Source: JBOHER01 sp050701115 (GTDB lineage: Bacteria > Actinomycetota > Actinomycetes > Mycobacteriales > Pseudonocardiaceae). From it: 5,725 nt of DNA. Position numbers and translations under genes: made by a program. This document shows, one piece after another, positions 1 to 5,725 of the stretch. The notes below the pieces were generated by a model, which ran no database searches, was not told the origin of the DNA, and saw only the letters and a list, made by a program, of their open reading frames with translations. Within the stretch, counting starts at the first letter, position 1. Each line of letters opens with the position of its first letter. The stretch covers positions 1 to 5,725 of the forward strand of contig JBOHER010000438.1 in the NCBI GenBank assembly GCA_050701115.1. The letters are read 5' to 3'.

Positions 1-622
1 CGTCGGCGATGTCCCGGATGAGGTTGCGGGACTCGACCTGGCCCAAGGCCGCCGCCGACAAGCGGTTCCACAAGCCAGTGTAGGCCCGCACGGGTTCGGG
101 CTGGTCGAGGTATGCCGCATCGGTGTAGTCCTCCAGGTAGACCACGTCGGACGCGGCGTCGTGGTCGAACCGCAGCAGGATGAACCCGTAGGCCGCCGCG
201 CTGAACGTCTGTGCGTTGAACGGCAGGACCTGAAGATCGACGTTGGTTCTCTCGGCGGTGTCAGCGATGTGTCGCAGCTGGTCGGCCATCACCGCGTGGT
301 CGCCGACATTTCGTCGTAGGGCGGACTCGCTGAGGATGAAGTGCAGAGTCGAGTCGTCCGAGTCCAGTACAGACTGCCTGCCTAGACGCAGCTTGACCCG
401 GCGTTCCACCTCCTCGTCGGCGACGGACGGTTTGGCCGTCGACAAGATCGCGCGCACGTAGTCCTCGACCTGCAGGATGCCGGGGACAACCTCGGGCTGG
501 TACCAGCGGATTTCGGAGGCGTCCTCTTCCAGGTCCAGGTAACTCACGAACCAGTCCGGGGTGACGTTGCGAAAGGCTCTCCAGCGCCCGCGCTGGCGGC
601 CGGCCCGCGCCCTCTCGCGCAT
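1..622 (-). CDS. DUF5753 (Scr1-type) regulator lacking its HTH domain; 3' end off the window
   Basis: This frame stays open from an ATG at 622 down to the left edge, giving 207 residues without a stop. It reads as the DUF5753 domain of Scr1-type actinobacterial regulators, usually an N-terminal Xre-like HTH plus a C-terminal sensor domain. Seen here are TPDWF (21-25), ASEIRWYQPEVVPGILQVEDY (roughly 35-55), DLQVLPF (129-135), a YGFILLRF strand (145-152) and VVYLED (160-165). The basic stretch RARAGRQRGRW (4-14) corresponds to the linker that normally follows the HTH. No HTH is encoded upstream in any minus-strand frame, because that DNA is taken by the divergent ATPase gene. No Shine-Dalgarno is evident before the ATG. 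The alignment suggests only a few C-terminal residues lie beyond the edge. The gene is probably a 5'-truncated, possibly non-functional regulator. A stand-alone sensor domain is the alternative. The family call is strong; start and functionality are uncertain. Confidence 0.82.
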   Translation of the reverse strand, partial: MRERARAGRQRGRWRAFRNVTPDWFVSYLDLEEDASEIRWYQPEVVPGILQVEDYVRAILSTAKPSVADEEVERRVKLRLGRQSVLDSDDSTLHFILSESALRRNVGDHAVMADQLRHIADTAERTNVDLQVLPFNAQTFSAAAYGFILLRFDHDAASDVVYLEDYTDAAYLDQPEPVRAYTGLWNRLSAAALGQVESRNLIRDIAD

Positions 623-681
623 GGGCGCCGCAACTGCCGACCCACCGGCAACTGCGCGCGGCCTACTGAGAAAGTCGAGTC
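623..681. promoter_or_regulatory. Divergent intergenic region with candidate operator
   Basis: This 59-base gap separates the DUF5753 gene from the divergent ATPase gene. It contains a direct repeat GCAACTGC at 630-637 and 648-655, with starts 18 bases apart, and an inverted pair TGCCG (635-639) / CGGCA (646-650) between them. Such an arrangement could bind a dimeric regulator. No convincing -35/-10 pair is visible, so the plus-strand promoter may lie inside the DUF5753 gene. The operator role is inferred from position and symmetry only. Confidence 0.3.
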
Positions 682-1419
682 GTGCTGGTAAGTCGCGCGT
701 ATGTGCCCGACGGCCTGCGTCCGGACGACCTGGACGCGTGGCCGTACACCGTGCACTGCGTGCGCGAACTGCTCGACCACGACCTGACGTTCACCAAGCC
801 GATCACATTTCTCGTCGGGGAGAACGGCTCGGGCAAGTCCACACTGGTGGAGGCGTTCGCCGAGACGTATGGGCTGGACGCACGCGGCGGCCGGGCCGGT
901 CGCAAGTACGGCAACGCACGCCCGAAGACGTCGCTCGGCGAGGTACTCCGGTTGGAATCCACGGCCGAAGGCGCGCGGATTCGCGGAGGTTCACGGCGGG
1001 GTCGCAAAGGCTACTTCCTGCGTGCAGAGACAGCCTTCGGCCTGATGGAGACCGTTAGCGGGATGCACGGCTACTGGGAAGAGAACACCGCTGAAATGAG
1101 CCACGGCGAGGGATTTCTCACGGTGCTCTCCACGATGTTCAGCGAGCCAGGGCTGTACCTGATGGACGAACCCGAAGCGGCTCTGTCATTTACCTCATGC
1201 CTGCGTCTCGTCGCGTTGATGCAGCAGCTCGGCGAATCCGGAGCCCAGATCGTGTGTGCCACGCACTCCCCAGTTCTTGCCGCCACCCCGGGCGCGGACA
1301 TCATCGAGATCGGCGAACATGGCACCCGTCGTGTCTCGTGGAGCCAGCTTGAGTTGGTCAACCACTGGCGGCGCTACCTCGGCGACCCCGACATGTTCCT
1401 GCGGCACCTCTCTGACTGA
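682..1419 (+). CDS. ABC-type AAA family ATPase resembling COG3910
   Basis: This 245-residue soluble ATPase has the complete ABC-class motif set: Walker A GENGSGKST (46-54), a signature-like SHGEG (140-144), Walker B LYLMDEPEAALS (158-169, with D162 and E163) and the switch histidine in ATHSP (193-197). There is no long coiled coil, no membrane segment and no second domain. It therefore resembles the short stand-alone predicted ATPases of COG3910 (about 240-260 residues) more than SMC/RecF or transporter subunits. The family's role is not established. A GTG at 682 is the most sensible start, since it leaves about 45 residues before Walker A. Only a weak purine-rich stretch (668-674) precedes it, so the start is not certain. 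The stop overlaps the next gene's ATG by one base (TGATG), which implies translational coupling and a joint function with the kinase-like protein downstream. Confidence 0.93.
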   Translation: MLVSRAYVPDGLRPDDLDAWPYTVHCVRELLDHDLTFTKPITFLVGENGSGKSTLVEAFAETYGLDARGGRAGRKYGNARPKTSLGEVLRLESTAEGARIRGGSRRGRKGYFLRAETAFGLMETVSGMHGYWEENTAEMSHGEGFLTVLSTMFSEPGLYLMDEPEAALSFTSCLRLVALMQQLGESGAQIVCATHSPVLAATPGADIIEIGEHGTRRVSWSQLELVNHWRRYLGDPDMFLRHLSD

Positions 1420-2243
1420 TGGACACCGTCACGGCAGATGCCCACTTCGCCGCGTGGATGCGTGACCACCTTGATCACGCCGCCCGTCACTTCGGCCTCG
1501 TCGTGATCGGCAAACCGGTTCTCGGCTGGCGGTTGCGCTCGATCAGCGCGCGGGCCACCGGTCCGGATGGAGAGCGGTGGTTGCGGGTTGTGTCGCAGGA
1601 GCCGGAGTGGGCCAGCGGCGAACATTGGACCGGAACTGTCGACGCCAACTCGATCGCGGGTATCCGCAAGCCGAGCGTGCTCGATGTCTACGAGTGGTCG
1701 GAAGGACGCGACCAGCGTGCCGAGGTCATGACTCTGCTGCCTGGTGAGGTCTGTTCGTCCAGTGATGCGCTCCGCGCGCCGATCGTGCTGTCGGACCGAT
1801 GGTGGGCCGATCTGCGGGGCGCGCTTGCGACGCTCGCCGACGTTCCGACGTCCCGTACCTATGCCGATCAGGAGAAGGTGCACGATCGGATACACGGACG
1901 GTTCGGTCCGAACGTCGAGACGACCGTCACGCAATGGGAGACGGTCCACGGCGACCTGCACTGGAACAACCTGCTGTGCCCAAACTTCGCGCTGCTCGAC
2001 TGGGAGCTTTGGGGACGCGGCCCTGCCGGGCTCGACGCCGCCTCGCTGTTCTACTTCAGCCTCGGCATGCCCAGAATCGCCAAACAGGTGCGAACAGCCT
2101 TCGCCGCGAAGCTGAACACACCCACCGGTCGAATCGCGCAGCTTTACGTCGCCGCCCGACTATTGCGACGCATCGAAGGCGGCGACTTCCCAGACCTCGC
2201 GGGGCCTGTGCGCACACACGCGAGGACCCTCGTGCACTCCTAG
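1419..2243 (+). CDS. Aminoglycoside phosphotransferase-fold kinase (APH-like)
   Basis: The 274-residue product belongs to the APH / protein-kinase-like fold. The catalytic loop VHGDLHWNN (176-184) is intact, with D179 as the presumed catalytic base and N184 as a metal ligand. LLDWE (192-196) supplies the second metal-binding aspartate, D194. The C-terminal lobe is helical and holds the DAASLFYFSLG stretch (206-216). The N-lobe is less canonical: where many APH proteins have a lysine in the ATP-binding strand, this one reads WLRV with arginine at 56. The substrate cannot be read from sequence. It could be a small molecule such as an antibiotic, a sugar or a metabolite, so no resistance phenotype should be assumed. 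The start ATG shares its A with the upstream ATPase stop, so translation is probably coupled. The stop TAG lies at 2241-2243. Confidence 0.88.
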   Translation: MDTVTADAHFAAWMRDHLDHAARHFGLVVIGKPVLGWRLRSISARATGPDGERWLRVVSQEPEWASGEHWTGTVDANSIAGIRKPSVLDVYEWSEGRDQRAEVMTLLPGEVCSSSDALRAPIVLSDRWWADLRGALATLADVPTSRTYADQEKVHDRIHGRFGPNVETTVTQWETVHGDLHWNNLLCPNFALLDWELWGRGPAGLDAASLFYFSLGMPRIAKQVRTAFAAKLNTPTGRIAQLYVAARLLRRIEGGDFPDLAGPVRTHARTLVHS

Positions 2244-2295
2244 ATCACTCCACACTGTCAGAGTCGAGACGGCGGCATGGAATCGCGGTGATCGT

Positions 2296-2430
2296 TTTCC
2301 CATAGGCCACATACCTACACGCTCGACAGCAGGCGCCTGCGATCTTGTGGACCAGCCGGTGTTCGTCGGTTATCCGGCGTGACCAGTACCCCTGGAAGCC
2401 GTGCTTGAGCGCCTCGGGTTTGCCGATACC
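2296..2430 (-). pseudogene. yoeB: Truncated yoeB-type toxin gene (3' half only)
   Basis: Read on the minus strand, this stretch encodes GIGKPEALKHGFQGYWSRR followed by ITDEHRLVHKI, which matches the C-terminal half of YoeB, the ribosome-dependent mRNA interferase of YefM-YoeB toxin-antitoxin pairs (E. coli YoeB from about residue 41). Residues equivalent to E46 (in GKPE) and R65 (in DEHR) are present. The family's closing CRYHY appears altered to CRYVAYGK, after a segment about two residues short, so the terminal catalytic histidine is lost. The N-terminal half is missing: upstream lies a G-rich tract and then the 3' end of an unrelated membrane-protein gene. No yefM antitoxin remains. The frame continues open from 2508 to 2245, but the flanking residues do not resemble the family. 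The fragment is almost certainly non-functional. Confidence 0.8.
2329..2340. repeat. Perfect 12-base palindrome inside the yoeB remnant
   Basis: GCAGGCGCCTGC is its own reverse complement. It lies exactly where the remnant departs from the YoeB consensus (encoding AGAC after HKI). It may mark a small rearrangement or be chance in GC-rich DNA. It has no loop and no following T-run, so it is not a terminator. Confidence 0.5.
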
Positions 2431-2458
2431 CCCACCCCCACGCCCCCACCCCAACCCC
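2429..2458 (-). other. G-quadruplex-capable tract (five G-runs)
   Basis: On the minus strand this segment has five runs of four or five G separated by loops TT, T, CGT and T, which is a very strong quadruplex pattern. The plus strand is correspondingly C-rich and could form an i-motif. It begins seven bases past the stop codon of the membrane-protein gene at 2465, so it would lie in the 3' end of the operon transcript, and it abuts the break point of the yoeB remnant. Roles in transcript ending, mRNA stability or recombination are possible. None can be proved from sequence. Confidence 0.7.
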
Positions 2459-2464
2459 GCACCC

Positions 2465-3409
2465 TCAGGCCCGCCTGCGCACCCCGAACACCACACCCAA
2501 CCCGACATCGGCCACGGTGTGCACGACCCGCAGCAGTAGGGCGACAGTGGTTGCCCCGGCGACCCCCACTGCAGGAGTGAGCACCAGGATCAGTGCGGCT
2601 TCGCGCGCACCCACACCGGCGGGCGCGATCACAACCAGCAGACCGACCAGCCACCCCAGGGCGAACGCCCCGGTGCAGATGACCAGCAGCAGTGGGCCGC
2701 CGTCACCAAGGGGCGCAGCCAGCAGGTAACCCGCCACCCCGTAGCAGATCCAGGCGGGCAGCATCCAGGCAAGCGGGCGCGCCACCTGAGCCCAGCCCAG
2801 CACAGGTGGGGCCACCCCGGAGCGCTTCGCCAACCGCTGCACCAGCGCGTTGAGCACCCGGGGGTGCAGCAGCACCAACCCGAGCAGCGCGGCCAGCCCG
2901 GTCCAGCCGAACCGCCCGGCCAAAGTGGGCTGGCTAAACAGCAGCACCGCCGAGGCGGGCACCGAGGTCACCAGGTGCACCACCAGGAACACCGTGCCCG
3001 CCAGCAGCGCCAACCCCGGACGCACGCCGTGCCTGCGGGCGAAACGAGCTTGCGCCAGGAACGGCCACACCGAACCGGGCAGGTACTTGCCCGCCTGGGC
3101 CGGGAAGAAGATCTGGCGGGCGGCGGTCGGTGACACCGATTCACCCAGTGCGGCAAGGCAGTGCCGCCACACCTCCGCGGTGGCCAGCAGGCCCGCCACT
3201 ACCAGTGCGCAGGACACGATCACCCGCCACCAGCCGATGGTGGCCAGCGCGTCGCCGATGTCCGGCACGAGGTCCCGCAGCGCCCACCCGGCCACCGCTA
3301 CCGCGACCAGCACGAACCCGATGCCGAGCAGATCGGCCCGGAACCGGGGTTTGCGCGCGGCCGAGGGGGACCGCAGCGGGGGGCGACGGGTGGGCGGGTC
3401 GTCAGTCAC
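2465..3409 (-). CDS. Integral membrane protein, LPG_synthase_TM / UPF0104 family
   Basis: The 314-residue protein has a basic, proline-rich cytosolic N-terminus (1-25) followed by several hydrophobic segments, approximately 27-45, 62-78, 132-158, 168-182, 214-232, 238-262 and 270-308. The motifs GKYLPGSVWP (107-116) and PAGVGARE (263-270) are characteristic of the lysylphosphatidylglycerol synthase transmembrane family (the MprF flippase-like domain, also AglD-like proteins). No aminoacyl-transferase domain is attached, so it is not a lysyl-PG synthase itself. In glycan operons such stand-alone proteins are suspected of moving or handling lipid-linked sugars, which fits the glycosyltransferase two genes upstream. 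The start is a GTG at 3409 that overlaps the methyltransferase stop by eight bases (GTGACTGA). No strong Shine-Dalgarno is seen, so coupled translation is likely. It is the last gene of the operon in this window. Confidence 0.9.
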   Translation of the reverse strand: MTDDPPTRRPPLRSPSAARKPRFRADLLGIGFVLVAVAVAGWALRDLVPDIGDALATIGWWRVIVSCALVVAGLLATAEVWRHCLAALGESVSPTAARQIFFPAQAGKYLPGSVWPFLAQARFARRHGVRPGLALLAGTVFLVVHLVTSVPASAVLLFSQPTLAGRFGWTGLAALLGLVLLHPRVLNALVQRLAKRSGVAPPVLGWAQVARPLAWMLPAWICYGVAGYLLAAPLGDGGPLLLVICTGAFALGWLVGLLVVIAPAGVGAREAALILVLTPAVGVAGATTVALLLRVVHTVADVGLGVVFGVRRRA

Positions 3410-4115
3410 GCCAGATCAGCCCGGTGGTGGTCGGATACGGCAGGGCTGGGGTGCCGCCGCGCAGCAGCTCGATCCGCAGGCCGGGCATCGCGGACACCAC
3501 GTCCCAGTAGCGCTTGCGTTTGATGTTGTCGAACACGATCACGCCGTCCGGCGCGAGGTGGTCCAGCGCTCGCCGGAACGCCTCCACCCTGGCCCGGCCG
3601 TCGATGACCACCAGGTCGAACGGGCCGCCGACCTTGTCGATGGTGTCCACGTACTCACCGAAGTCCAGGTGCTGGTGGCCGTGCCGCTCGGAACGCACCG
3701 TGGTGGCGGCGGTGGCCGGGGTGGGCGCGACGGCATGCAGCGTCACGTTCGGGGTGCCGGTGAGCAGTTCGCGCACGTAGCCGACGAACTCGGTGTCGTG
3801 TTCGACGCTGTTCACCTCGGCCGCCCGGCGGGACAGCCACATCGTGCTGGCACCCGCGCCGAACTCGAAGATCCGCGCATCTGGGTGGTCGGCCAGGAAC
3901 CGCGCCACCCGATCCATCGCCGGATAGCTCCACCACGCCACGTCCAACTCTGCCAGGTCGGCCACGTTGTGGATGGCGAACAGCGAACGCACATGCCGAA
4001 CCCGGGGCGATGTGCTCCGCGACAGCTTCTCCAGCAGCCCGGCCTTGTCCGCGGCTCGGCGTGCGGTGCGGACACTGGCCACATAGGCGCCCTGCAGGCT
4101 GCCCTTGACGCTCAT
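3402..4115 (-). CDS. Class I SAM-dependent methyltransferase
   Basis: The 237-residue product has a Rossmann methyltransferase core. Motif I is IFEFGAGAST (82-91). An acidic residue ends the second strand in SVEHD (E105). FDLVVIDG (166-173) is the fourth-strand/post-motif region, and PDGVIVFDNIKR (189-200) follows. This resembles the Methyltransf_24 group, which often methylates sugars or other small hydroxylated substrates. The first 60 residues form a basic, helical N-terminal extension that may dock to the substrate or membrane. ATG at 4115 overlaps the glycosyltransferase stop in an ATGA four-base overlap, with GAGAG about six bases upstream as a ribosome binding site. Its position between a glycosyltransferase and a flippase-like protein suggests that it methylates a lipid-linked sugar or glycan. 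That is inference; the acceptor is unknown. Confidence 0.9.
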   Translation of the reverse strand: MSVKGSLQGAYVASVRTARRAADKAGLLEKLSRSTSPRVRHVRSLFAIHNVADLAELDVAWWSYPAMDRVARFLADHPDARIFEFGAGASTMWLSRRAAEVNSVEHDTEFVGYVRELLTGTPNVTLHAVAPTPATAATTVRSERHGHQHLDFGEYVDTIDKVGGPFDLVVIDGRARVEAFRRALDHLAPDGVIVFDNIKRKRYWDVVSAMPGLRIELLRGGTPALPYPTTTGLIWRD

Positions 4116-5143
4116 GATGCTCTCGCCACGGGCGTGCTGGCGTACTCCGCACCGGTCGCGGGCTCCTCCGCACCCGCAGCGCGCGGCTCGATACGTTCTG
4201 CGATCAAGTCGGCTGCCTCGTCTCGCTTCGCGGTGCGGTGCAGAACGATCTCCGCGATCAGCCCAAGCGAGATCATCTGCACGCCGAGGATCATCAGCAG
4301 CATGCCCAGGTTCAGCAGCGGCCGGGTGCCGATCGCTTCCGCGGTGAACAGCCAGACCCCGGTCAGGTACAGCAGGATGAAGAACCCGGCGGTGCCGGAC
4401 AGCAGCCCGAGCCCGCCGAGCAGGTGCCCCGGCCTGCGCCCGTACTTGGTGATCGTGACTACCGTGAGCAGGTCGATGGCGCCGCGCACGTACCGCTCGA
4501 AGCCGTACTTGGACACGCCGTGCCTGCGCGGCCGGTGGTTGACCGCGAGCTCGCCGATCCGATAGCCCATCAGGTGCGCGATCGCCGGGATGTAGCGGTG
4601 CAGCTCACCGTAGAGCGGAACCTTCCGGTAGACCTCGGTCCGGGCCGCCTTGAGCCCGCAGTTGTGGTCGTTGAGCCGCAGCCCGGTCAGCACGCCGGTC
4701 ATTCTGTTGAACAACTTCGACGGCAACCGCTTGGACAGCGGGTCCTTGCGCTCGGCCTTGTGCCCGCTGACCAGGTCGGCACCCGCGTCCAGCTCGGCGA
4801 GCAACCTGGGCACCTCGGCCGGATCATCCTGCAGGTCGGCGTCCATGGTGACCACCCGGTCGCCGCGTGCCTCGGACACCGCGGCGGCGAGCGCGGCGGC
4901 CTTGCCGAAATTACGCCGCAGCCGCAGCGCCCGCACCTGCGGATGTGCCCCGGCGAGTTCGCTCAGCACTGTCCAACTGCGGTCGACGCTGCCGTCGTCG
5001 ACGAAGATGATCTCGTAACTGACGTCTGGGGTGGTGTCGAACGCGTCCGCGATCTCGGCGACCAGCGTGTGCAGCGTCGCGTCCTCGTCCTTGACCGGCA
5101 CCAGGACGCTCACGTCAACGGTGGTGATCCGCTCAGCGGTCAT
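4112..5143 (-). CDS. Family 2 glycosyltransferase with two C-terminal membrane segments
   Basis: Numbering is for the 343-residue form starting at the ATG at 5143. The GT-A domain shows VSVLVPVKDE (11-20), FVDDGS (47-52), the metal-binding MDADLQDDP (100-108), HRYIP (182-186) and RPRRHGVSKYG (204-214). These are the hallmarks of the dolichol/undecaprenyl-phosphate sugar synthase group (DPM1/GtrB/ArnC-like). Two hydrophobic segments follow at about 241-265 and 277-300, and then an acidic, alanine-rich cytosolic tail. The likely reaction is transfer of a sugar from a nucleotide donor to polyprenyl phosphate on the cytosolic face. A start at 5191 would add 16 unlikely residues. The 5143 ATG is chosen because AAGGGGAG ends five bases before it and the GT2 motif begins shortly after. 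The upstream gene's stop lies 11 bases inside this gene, and the downstream methyltransferase overlaps by four bases, so this is a tightly coupled operon member. Confidence 0.93.
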   Translation of the reverse strand: MTAERITTVDVSVLVPVKDEDATLHTLVAEIADAFDTTPDVSYEIIFVDDGSVDRSWTVLSELAGAHPQVRALRLRRNFGKAAALAAAVSEARGDRVVTMDADLQDDPAEVPRLLAELDAGADLVSGHKAERKDPLSKRLPSKLFNRMTGVLTGLRLNDHNCGLKAARTEVYRKVPLYGELHRYIPAIAHLMGYRIGELAVNHRPRRHGVSKYGFERYVRGAIDLLTVVTITKYGRRPGHLLGGLGLLSGTAGFFILLYLTGVWLFTAEAIGTRPLLNLGMLLMILGVQMISLGLIAEIVLHRTAKRDEAADLIAERIEPRAAGAEEPATGAEYASTPVARAS

Positions 5144-5725
5144 GTGCTCTCCCCTTGCCGATTTCGGTGGCAGGTAGCCACAGCATCGCACCGCTCTCTC
5201 TGATGATCACGATGCGGTCGGCCGAGTCTGCGGGCGCCAGGGCGGCGAACCCGGTGCCCGGCAGGATCTCGGCGTCGGATCCCGGCAAGTCGGCTGCGCT
5301 GAGGTGGGGGACGCCGCCGCCGGTGACCGTGCCGTTAGGGTCCACCACCAGCACGCATCGGGACGGGTCACGCCATTCGGTGATCCAGCCGTAGAAGATC
5401 GAACCTCCGCTACGGGTGTCGGACCGCAGGATCTCCGCGGTCGCTTGTCCCAGCTGGCTTTCCTGCGGGGTGGGCAGGAGCTTCATGGCGTCCAGGTCGA
5501 GCGTTGAGCCCAGTCCGGGGCCAGCACAGCCGAGGCTGAACTCGTCGGTGAACGGGTAATGGCCCAGCGCGCGCAAGCGGGGCGCCAGGTCCTGGGACGG
5601 GGGCAGCGGCCAGTCGAGCGTGACGAACGCGCCGGTGTGCCCGACGCGCATGGCCACGCCCTGCAGCGCGTGCTTGTGGTTCTCCGCACGGATGATCCCG
5701 GCGGTGGTCGCGCCCAGCGCATAGC
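5133..5725 (-). CDS. C-terminal part of an unidentified, possibly membrane-linked protein; 5' end off the window
   Basis: The frame is open from the right edge to a TGA at 5133-5135 and gives the last 196 residues of a longer protein. An apparent start at 5657 is internal, because the frame continues upstream as YALGATTAGIIRAENHKHALQG. That opening stretch could be the end of a membrane segment followed by a polar juxtamembrane region. The rest has no long hydrophobic run and looks like a compact, beta-rich globular domain with conserved-looking aromatic stretches (FVTLDWPLPPSQ, IFYGWITEW) and a VVDPNGTVTGGG turn. I do not recognise the family. Its stop overlaps the glycosyltransferase start region by 11 bases, so it is the upstream partner in the same operon. 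It may be a membrane glycosyltransferase, polymerase or other surface-glycan protein with an extracytoplasmic C-terminal domain, but that is a guess from context. Confidence 0.75.
   Translation of the reverse strand, partial: YALGATTAGIIRAENHKHALQGVAMRVGHTGAFVTLDWPLPPSQDLAPRLRALGHYPFTDEFSLGCAGPGLGSTLDLDAMKLLPTPQESQLGQATAEILRSDTRSGGSIFYGWITEWRDPSRCVLVVDPNGTVTGGGVPHLSAADLPGSDAEILPGTGFAALAPADSADRIVIIRESGAMLWLPATEIGKGRAHDR
5149..5156 (-). promoter_or_regulatory. Shine-Dalgarno of the glycosyltransferase gene
   Basis: AAGGGGAG on the minus strand lies five bases before the ATG at 5143. It is the strongest ribosome binding site in the window and decides between this start and the longer 5191 form. 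It sits inside the end of the upstream coding region. Confidence 0.75.

Noticed and set aside
544..780. Minus-strand frame as a possible source of the missing HTH domain
   Set aside because: Its translation has no helix-turn-helix pattern and overlaps the start of the ATPase gene. It is a shadow frame.
1419..2243. Calling the kinase an aminoglycoside resistance enzyme
   Set aside because: Only the fold and catalytic motifs are visible. The fold covers many substrates and nothing here points to an antibiotic.
2243..2293. Inverted repeat GATCAC / GTGATC as a terminator after the kinase gene
   Set aside because: The arms are only six bases with a loop of nearly 40 bases and no T-run follows.
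2245..2508. Whole 87-residue minus-strand frame as an intact small toxin
   Set aside because: Only the middle part resembles YoeB. The N-terminal third is translated G-rich tract and the end of another gene in a different frame, and the C-terminal catalytic residues are missing.
2850..4565. 571-residue open frame on the plus strand
   Set aside because: It lies antisense to the methyltransferase and parts of the membrane-protein and glycosyltransferase genes, has low-complexity Ser/Pro/Arg/Ala composition and no domain. It is a GC-driven shadow of the minus-strand genes.
4238..5203. 321-residue open frame on the plus strand
   Set aside because: It is antisense to the glycosyltransferase, rich in Gln/Arg/His/Val as expected for a complement frame, and has no recognisable motif.

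Overview
The window is GC-rich DNA with typical high-GC actinobacterial codon use: GTG starts, G/C third positions and short gene overlaps. The gene families suggest a filamentous actinomycete (a Pseudonocardiaceae- or Streptomyces-like organism). That placement is an inference from family content and was not computed. No rRNA, tRNA, CRISPR array or insertion sequence is visible.

Left part, positions 1 to about 2430, looks like accessory DNA. A minus-strand gene (1-622, running off the left edge) encodes the DUF5753 sensor half of a Scr1-type regulator, but its helix-turn-helix half is absent in every frame. Divergent from it is a plus-strand pair joined by a TGATG stop/start overlap: a small ABC-type ATPase resembling COG3910 (682-1419) and a kinase of the aminoglycoside phosphotransferase fold (1419-2243). 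The 59-base gap between the divergent genes holds a direct repeat and a short palindrome that could be an operator.

Boundary, positions 2244-2464. This convergent gap holds the 3' half of a yoeB-type toxin gene on the minus strand. Its 5' half and any yefM antitoxin gene are missing. The homology stops at a run of five G-tracts (G-quadruplex potential) lying just past the stop codon of the next gene. I read this as the scar of a deletion or replacement that joined two unrelated segments.

Right part, positions 2465-5725, is a minus-strand operon with every junction overlapping. In transcription order it holds: the C-terminal part of an unidentified, probably membrane-linked protein (5133-5725, running off the right edge); a family 2 glycosyltransferase of the polyprenyl-phosphate sugar synthase type with two C-terminal membrane segments (4112-5143); a class I SAM-dependent methyltransferase (3402-4115); and an integral membrane protein of the LPG_synthase_TM/UPF0104 family (2465-3409). 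Together they suggest a lipid-linked sugar pathway for a cell-surface glycan or glycolipid, in which sugar is loaded on a polyprenyl carrier, methylated, and moved or used at the membrane. The individual family calls are strong; the pathway is inferred.
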